IMG/VR virus record: IMGVR_UViG_3300007540_000001
Location: 1-59,429 of that record
Reading direction: 5' to 3' (one strand)
Length of the DNA stretch: 59,429 bases
DNA from: a virus
Positions 56,219-59,429 of the stretch are shown here, in pieces; position 1 is the stretch's first letter; each line of letters begins with the position of its first letter. The translations under genes and the position numbers were made by a program. Under the pieces are notes generated by a model that saw only the letters and a list, made by a program, of their open reading frames with translations, was not told the DNA's origin and searched no databases.

Positions 56219-56308
56219 TTACCATAAATTAAAAACATTACAAATTAATATTACTAACATCCAAAAGAAAGGATTTAAAATAGTTAAAAGAAGGATTCTA
56301 TCTATCAT
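56219..56308 (-). CDS. Possible 29-residue membrane peptide
   Basis: This short frame starts at ATG 56308, three bases after the previous stop. The peptide begins MIDRILLLTILNPFFW and is almost entirely hydrophobic to the end (MLVILICNVFNLW), enough for one membrane span. There is no clear ribosome binding site, so it would rely on coupling. It may be a real small membrane protein or chance in AT-rich DNA. Confidence 0.35.
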   Translation of the reverse strand: MIDRILLLTILNPFFWMLVILICNVFNLW

Positions 56309-56311
56309 ATA

Positions 56312-56479
56312 CTATTCTCTATAGTATTTATTATAACTATTATAAAACTCAATAGCTTCTTCATCTGATACAGGATGACCTGCCACAGATGTAGCTATGC
56401 TTCTCACTTGTACCATTAACTCTTCATCAATACTATCTTCTTTCTCAAACTCATTATCAATTATATATCTACTGACCAT
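56312..56479 (-). CDS. Small early protein, 55 residues
   Basis: The frame starts at ATG 56479 with GGAG six bases upstream (AGGAGAAGAACATGG, the same leader as at 57373) and ends at 56312. It begins MVSRYIIDNEFEKEDSIDEE, with RSIATSVAGHPVSDEEAIEF later. It is acidic, with no known family. It is the last small gene before the replication genes. Confidence 0.65.
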   Translation of the reverse strand: MVSRYIIDNEFEKEDSIDEELMVQVRSIATSVAGHPVSDEEAIEFYNSYNKYYRE

Positions 56480-56488
56480 GTTCTTCTC

Positions 56489-56674
56489 CTATCTACTGAG
56501 ATCATCTTGACTCATTGGTTTAATATGTGAATGAATATGTTCCTTCATGGCATCAGCTAAACTTATTAAGCCGACACCAATAATACCATTCTCTTCTATG
56601 ATTGCATCAACAACATCTTCTACTACTATATCATTAGCAACCAACCATTTTATTATCTTCTTATTCTTCTTCAT
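56489..56674 (-). CDS. Small early protein, 61 residues
   Basis: I chose ATG 56674 because an AGAGG lies six bases upstream; a longer version starting at 56710 has no such signal. The product is MKKNKKIIKWLVANDIVVED, DVVDAIIEENGIIGVGLISL, with a His-containing helix (MKEHIHSHIKPM). The start is inside the end of the preceding gene. No family is recognised. Confidence 0.6.
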   Translation of the reverse strand: MKKNKKIIKWLVANDIVVEDVVDAIIEENGIIGVGLISLADAMKEHIHSHIKPMSQDDLSR

Positions 56675-56939
56675 GATATGCCTCTGGATGATCTTCATAT
56701 ACATAATCACCCCACCATTGTGGACGTACTATACCTTCATCATCTATTCTCTTTTTATAGACTATACGATAATTCTCTCTTACTTTTTCAGTAAGATTTA
56801 TTAGTTCTTGTATTTCCCAATACGTAACGTACTCAATACCTGACTCAGCTAAATGCTCTGTTATACTTTTTATTTTATTTACTAAGTCCAGTAAGTTTCC
56901 AGTACGTAAAGGATCTTTACCACCATTCTCTGTGCTCAT
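56661..56939 (-). CDS. Small early protein, 92 residues
   Basis: This protein starts at ATG 56939 with AGGAG nine bases upstream, inside the preceding gene. It is helical in the first two thirds (TGNLLDLVNKIKSITEHLAE, IQELINLTEKVRENYRIVYK) and ends acidic (DHPEAYHEEE). No family is recognised. It overlaps genes on both sides. Confidence 0.65.
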   Translation of the reverse strand: MSTENGGKDPLRTGNLLDLVNKIKSITEHLAESGIEYVTYWEIQELINLTEKVRENYRIVYKKRIDDEGIVRPQWWGDYVYEDHPEAYHEEE

Positions 56940-57102
56940 CAAACATATCTCCTATTAAAAGTGAGATTAAAAACATTACTAATCCCATTGTTGCTGTTAT
57001 TATTGTTACCAAAATGGTAAACTCTGAAGGCAAAAACATACAGCCAATAAATGCGTGCATCATTAATGCCATACCACCATAGTGAAAGAAATTATATATC
57101 AT
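56917..57102 (-). CDS. Small membrane protein with two spans
   Basis: The most likely start is ATG 57102, which overlaps the stop of a very short upstream frame (ATGA). Longer starts are open up to 57237 but would overlap the preceding gene extensively. The 61-residue product has two hydrophobic segments (GGMALMMHAFIGCMFL and ILVTIITATMGLVMFLISLL) and a charged tail (DMFDEHREWW). It is an early membrane protein; exclusion or inhibition of host functions are possible roles, but neither is shown. Confidence 0.55.
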   Translation of the reverse strand: MIYNFFHYGGMALMMHAFIGCMFLPSEFTILVTIITATMGLVMFLISLLIGDMFDEHREWW

Positions 57103-57158
57103 AATTCTATATAACTTAAAGTTATTATTATATATAGTAGTCCAATAAGTTCTAACAT
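57099..57158 (-). CDS. Possible 19-residue hydrophobic peptide
   Basis: ATG 57158 overlaps the previous stop (TAATG) with GGGGAG ten bases upstream, and its TGA overlaps the start at 57102 (ATGA). The peptide MLELIGLLYIIITLSYIEL is one membrane span or a coupling leader. Its precise stop/start overlaps on both sides are like those of the real genes around it. It may serve mainly to bring ribosomes to the next gene. Confidence 0.4.
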   Translation of the reverse strand: MLELIGLLYIIITLSYIEL

Positions 57159-57373
57159 TATTCGTATAACTCCCCTTGACTATAGCTTTGATTGTCCATC
57201 TCATCTGCCTTGTCCAAGAGAAGAGCACTACAAGCAAAGTCAGTCATCTGACATGTGCTTATATCTCCATTCTCTTTTGCCATAAAGATAAACTTATCTA
57301 ATATCTTTGCCCATACCTCTGGCTCTAGGTCTGTGGCAGGGTTAAAAGAAATCTTCTTACTCCATGTTGCCAT
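57158..57373 (-). CDS. Small early protein, 71 residues
   Basis: This protein starts at ATG 57373 with GAGGAG upstream in the leader AGGAGAAGAACATGG; an upstream ATG at 57466 would run through the structured leader. It begins MATWSKKISFNPATDLEPEV and continues WAKILDKFIFMAKENGDIST, then CQMTDFACSALLLDKADEMD. It is helical with a Cys pair. No family is recognised. Confidence 0.65.
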   Translation of the reverse strand: MATWSKKISFNPATDLEPEVWAKILDKFIFMAKENGDISTCQMTDFACSALLLDKADEMDNQSYSQGELYE

Positions 57374-57553
57374 GTTCTTCTCCTCTCTGGTTGTGTGATG
57401 CCTCCGAAGTTTCATATACCCGCAAGAGCTTCGGCTAATAGGATTCCCATTATACTTACTAACCAATTTCTTTTGTTAGTACCTCAAGGTATCTGTCCCA
57501 CCTAATCGACATCACATTATAAAGTTAACATATCTAAAAATATATGTCAACAA
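57374..57553 (-). promoter_or_regulatory. Structured leader between early genes
   Basis: This 180-base gap holds no convincing gene. Read leftward it can form ACTAAC/GTTAGT (57480-57475 with 57463-57458) and CCGAAG/CTTCGG (57434-57429 with 57409-57404) hairpins before the ATG at 57373. A TTGACA (57550-57545) and a TATAAT (57521-57516) are present but 23 bases apart, too far for a standard promoter. No tRNA T-loop or known riboswitch core is seen. It may be a processed or regulated 5' leader. Confidence 0.4.
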
Positions 57554-57757
57554 TTATTTATACTTACCTTTACTATAAGGTTCATCTAGTTCTTCTAATT
57601 CAATAATTACTTCTTGGTCTTTCTCTGGATACCATGTTTCTATATGTTCTTCCTCATGATTATCCCACTTCTCTCTTGCTTCTTCTTCTGAGTCTGCATC
57701 TACTTCATACTCATAATTAATTTCAGCTTTAGTTAATATCATATATCTCTTAGACAT
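57554..57757 (-). CDS. Small acidic early protein, 67 residues
   Basis: This protein starts at ATG 57757 with GGAG seven bases upstream inside the previous gene. It begins MSKRYMILTKAEINYEYEVD, then ADSEEEAREKWDNHEEEHIE, and ends YSKGKYK. The pattern of one strand followed by a long acidic helix and further strands (EVIIELEEL) resembles a small alpha/beta fold often found in phage early genes. No function known. Confidence 0.68.
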   Translation of the reverse strand: MSKRYMILTKAEINYEYEVDADSEEEAREKWDNHEEEHIETWYPEKDQEVIIELEELDEPYSKGKYK

Positions 57758-58316
57758 TTACATTCTCCATTTCTAAATCTACCCACTCTTCTCTCATGTT
57801 GGGATAGTCATACCCTATTCTATATTTCTTATTAGCATACCAATCAGGCATAGGTCTACTCTTCTCCCACTTGGCTATATCTTTCTTATCATTTACATAA
57901 TACTTTCTGTATGCTAATACACTCTCATCAGACGCACACTTGTATTCATCTGGCATACATTGTGGGTGTGGTGTTCTTTCCATAGGTTTATATTGCAATG
58001 TACCCCAATCTGTTTCTTTAATATCCATGATAACTTGCTGACATTTATGTATCTTATTGTATCTTCTGGTATATTCAAAGCATAGCTCCATACCATGTTG
58101 CACTAGCCAACTAAAATTATCAGCACTATCTCCTGCCCATAGTGTACATGGGTGGTTCTTGTGTGCTTCTTTGTATGGTACTTTATCTCCTTGTCCATGC
58201 CTATGAAACACAGAACACAACATCTGTGCAGTTTCCAATGGCATCTTTACTATGTGCTTATCACATTGCATCTGTGCAGATATGATAGGTGATTCGTCTA
58301 GTATGAATATGTTCAT
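57750..58316 (-). CDS. Conserved phage protein, pyrimidine-dimer-glycosylase-like
   Basis: This is a 188-residue protein. It begins MNIFILDESPIISAQMQCDK, HIVKMPLETAQMLCSVFHRH, with HKNHPCTLWAGDSADNFSWL and a C-terminal PMPDWYANKKYR. This pattern (F-x-LD-x-x-P-x-x-(A/C)AQ-x-x-CDKH-x-VKM-x-x-E-x-AQ) is common in marine phages and is often annotated as related to pyrimidine dimer DNA glycosylase. The catalytic role is unproven. It overlaps the previous stop (ATGA), with AAGGAG seven bases upstream. Confidence 0.68.
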   Translation of the reverse strand: MNIFILDESPIISAQMQCDKHIVKMPLETAQMLCSVFHRHGQGDKVPYKEAHKNHPCTLWAGDSADNFSWLVQHGMELCFEYTRRYNKIHKCQQVIMDIKETDWGTLQYKPMERTPHPQCMPDEYKCASDESVLAYRKYYVNDKKDIAKWEKSRPMPDWYANKKYRIGYDYPNMREEWVDLEMENVNV

Positions 58317-58471
58317 ATGTCTACTCCTTGTACATGAATATCTAATTCATCTGCAATCCAATATCGTATTCCTGTGTAACAATCATCACACAATAATATA
58401 GGAACAAATTTATATGTCATATCTTCTTCTTCACCTTTATTAACTTTACAATGTTCACAAGTTACTATCAT
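58313..58471 (-). CDS. Small zinc-finger-like protein
   Basis: This 52-residue protein starts at ATG 58471, overlapping the previous stop (ATGA), with AAAGGAG eight bases upstream. It has CEHC near the N-terminus and CDDC in the middle, a compact four-Cys zinc site, and ends DELDIHVQGVDI. Such minimal zinc proteins often modify host transcription or bind nucleic acid; no target is known. Confidence 0.68.
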   Translation of the reverse strand: MIVTCEHCKVNKGEEEDMTYKFVPILLCDDCYTGIRYWIADELDIHVQGVDI

Positions 58472-58614
58472 TCTACTTTCTCCTTTACTACAGCAAAGTC
58501 TACTGTATATATCCATGTTGCACTATCTTCTTCTACATTTTCTATACTTCTATACTCTACTATTGGGCATGTGTCAAGCCAATCCATAAATATTTTTTGA
58601 TTATCTTTATTCAT
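58468..58614 (-). CDS. Small early protein, 48 residues
   Basis: The frame starts at ATG 58614, overlapping the previous stop (ATGA), with GGGAG ten bases upstream. It begins MNKDNQKIFMDWLDTCPIVE and ends TVDFAVVKEKVE. The KEKVE tail is encoded by the ribosome binding site of the next gene. Acidic, with no known family. Confidence 0.7.
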   Translation of the reverse strand: MNKDNQKIFMDWLDTCPIVEYRSIENVEEDSATWIYTVDFAVVKEKVE

Positions 58615-58904
58615 CTGTACAACACTCCCATTTTAACTAACACATCTAATTCTTTTTGTGTCATCTCTTCTACTCTATGTACTGCTATAGTATCATCATC
58701 ATAATCTGTGTATACATTAGTTTCTTCATTAAAATTTTCTTCAAAGTCATGGTCGCTTCTACCTTCACCATACACATCTCGTATTATATCTTTGTCTGTA
58801 ATAGACTCACCATTTTCATAGTGTGCCAAGCCATAATCTTTAAACCATGCATAGTCAAGGTATTCAACACCACCATTATCTATTGTAAATTTTACAAATA
58901 TCAT
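58611..58904 (-). CDS. Small acidic early protein, 97 residues
   Basis: This protein starts at ATG 58904, overlapping the previous stop (ATGA), with AAGGAG eight bases upstream (AAAGGAGAAAGTAGAATGATA, repeated before 58471). It begins MIFVKFTIDNGGVEYLDYAW, with a very acidic centre (GRSDHDFEENFNEETN) and a C-terminal helix (EMTQKELDVLVKMGVLYR). Possible DNA mimic. No family. Confidence 0.65.
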   Translation of the reverse strand: MIFVKFTIDNGGVEYLDYAWFKDYGLAHYENGESITDKDIIRDVYGEGRSDHDFEENFNEETNVYTDYDDDTIAVHRVEEMTQKELDVLVKMGVLYR

Positions 58905-59080
58905 TCTACTTTCTCCTTTTTAAATGCTTCACCTACACCATTCTCCCATGCTTCTGGTACTATCCAATCTACCATGTAGAAAAGTGCTTGTATTTTAGGT
59001 AGTAATTTATAATCGTAGTCTGGTTCATCAGCAAGTCTGCGTGATAGTTCACCTATAAATTCTTTAACTTCTTCTTCCAT
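58901..59080 (-). CDS. Small early protein, 59 residues
   Basis: This protein starts at ATG 59080 on the previous stop (TAATG), with GGAG eight bases upstream. It begins MEEEVKEFIGELSRRLADEP and contains LLPKIQALFYMVDWIVPEAW, ending EAFKKEKVE. It is helical and acidic. The KEKVE tail matches that of the protein at 58468 because both encode the same ribosome binding cassette. Confidence 0.7.
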   Translation of the reverse strand: MEEEVKEFIGELSRRLADEPDYDYKLLPKIQALFYMVDWIVPEAWENGVGEAFKKEKVE

Positions 59081-59256
59081 TATACACTCTCCTCTATTTC
59101 TATATCTGTAAACCAATTATCTAGGTCTTGTGCTAATTCGCTTGGCATATCATGGTCTAGTCTTACTAACTTATGACTATCATTCCATTCTACATGGATT
59201 TGATAGCTTACTATATGCCTTCGTGTCGTAGGTATTGTGTTTATATCTCTACTCAT
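59080..59256 (-). CDS. Small early protein, 58 residues
   Basis: This protein starts at ATG 59256, seven bases after the AAGGAG that ends the junction-spanning gene; the ATG at 59262 would be too close to that site. It begins MSRDINTIPTTRRHIVSYQI and continues with HKLVRLDHDMPSELAQDLDN, ending DIEIEESV. A small alpha/beta protein with no known family. Confidence 0.68.
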   Translation of the reverse strand: MSRDINTIPTTRRHIVSYQIHVEWNDSHKLVRLDHDMPSELAQDLDNWFTDIEIEESV

Positions 59257-59258
59257 TA

Positions 59259-59429
59259 TCATTCTCCTTCTTGTAGTTGATCTTCATGTACTATATTTAC
59301 TTCACCAAGTATTCTTGTCATAATATCAACATAATTATTAAACATCTCTTGTCCCTCGTCAGTAAAATTATATACATCATCTTCATCTACATAGATGCAA
59401 TCTTCATAATACTTTTCACCTAATTTTTC
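59259..59429 (-). CDS. Small acidic early protein, C-terminal part (continues at the left end)
   Basis: This is the other end of the junction-spanning 82-residue gene that starts at 201. The frame enters at 59429 in phase with codon 27 and stops at 59259. The end (VNIVHEDQLQEGE) is encoded by the AAGGAG ribosome binding site of the next gene. Confidence 0.75.
   Translation of the reverse strand, partial: EKLGEKYYEDCIYVDEDDVYNFTDEGQEMFNNYVDIMTRILGEVNIVHEDQLQEGE
59307..59429. repeat. Terminal direct repeat, right copy (circular overlap)
   Basis: Identical to bases 1-123. See the left copy for interpretation. It makes the unique genome length 59306 bases. Confidence 0.9.

Noticed and set aside
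57516-57550. TTGACA and TATAAT pair upstream of the 57373 gene as a standard promoter
   Set aside because: Both boxes match consensus, but the spacing is 23 bases; other -10 options for this -35 are poor.
57374-57553. Possible tRNA in the 180-base early gap
   Set aside because: No GTTCRA T-loop, no acceptor stem pairing and no cloverleaf could be drawn.

Overview
The window is a bacteriophage genome that appears complete. Its first 123 bases are repeated exactly as its last 123 bases, and one small leftward gene reads continuously across that join, so the unique sequence is about 59.3 kb and closes into a circle. The DNA is AT-rich. The gene set is that of a short-tailed (podovirus-like), apparently strictly lytic phage: two-subunit terminase, very long portal protein, HK97-type capsid protein, SU10/P22-like connector proteins, large internal (ejected) proteins, and no tail tube, sheath or tape measure. 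There is a T7-like replisome (primase-helicase, family A DNA polymerase, gp2.5-like ssDNA-binding protein), a PD-(D/E)XK nuclease and a B12-dependent ribonucleotide reductase. I see no integrase, no recognisable lysogeny repressor and no phage RNA polymerase. Transcription therefore probably relies on the host sigma70 enzyme, which fits the many -35/-10 pairs in the intergenic gaps, several with a TGG just before the -10.

Layout. A divergent control region (1485-1915) with a 24-base tandem repeat, inverted repeats and outward-facing promoters separates two arms. The leftward arm runs from 1484 down through the circle join and on from 59429 to 46326. It carries about fifteen tiny overlapping early genes, then primase-helicase, polymerase, ssDNA-binding protein, nuclease, GIY-YIG protein, a DUF3310 protein, ribonucleotide reductase, a DUF1289 protein and an FkbM-type methyltransferase. 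The rightward arm has a two-gene early unit ended by a strong terminator (1916-2644), a 370-base non-coding stretch, packaging and head genes (3012-12565) that include a GroES-like co-chaperonin, connector and small basic proteins (12678-17067), a large fibre/adhesin region with duplicated modules (17103-28826), tail-hub and ejection proteins (28826-40817), glycosyltransferases (40878-43804) and a lysis/accessory cluster (43797-46184). The two arms converge at a terminator near 46276-46324.

The most interesting item is a 24-codon gene at 44303-44377, too short for usual gene callers. It has a good ribosome binding site and the hallmarks of PqqA, the precursor peptide of the cofactor PQQ: MWKKP start, Glu15 and Tyr19, the pair that PqqE cross-links in known PqqA. 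It sits between a holin-like gene and a probable spanin pair, and just upstream of a seven-cysteine, 38-residue metallothionein-like peptide. Other notable items are a three-domain glycosyltransferase/methyltransferase-like/DUF115 fusion, a recurring GG-(L/I)-(V/A)-(A/S)-S-(F/L)-Y peptide motif in virion-region proteins, and stop/Shine-Dalgarno/start cassettes that encode the C-terminal tails of early proteins.

The host cannot be named from the sequence. The phage PqqA resembles alphaproteobacterial PqqA, and the fibre and ejection proteins are of types common in marine phages, so a marine proteobacterium is my best inference.
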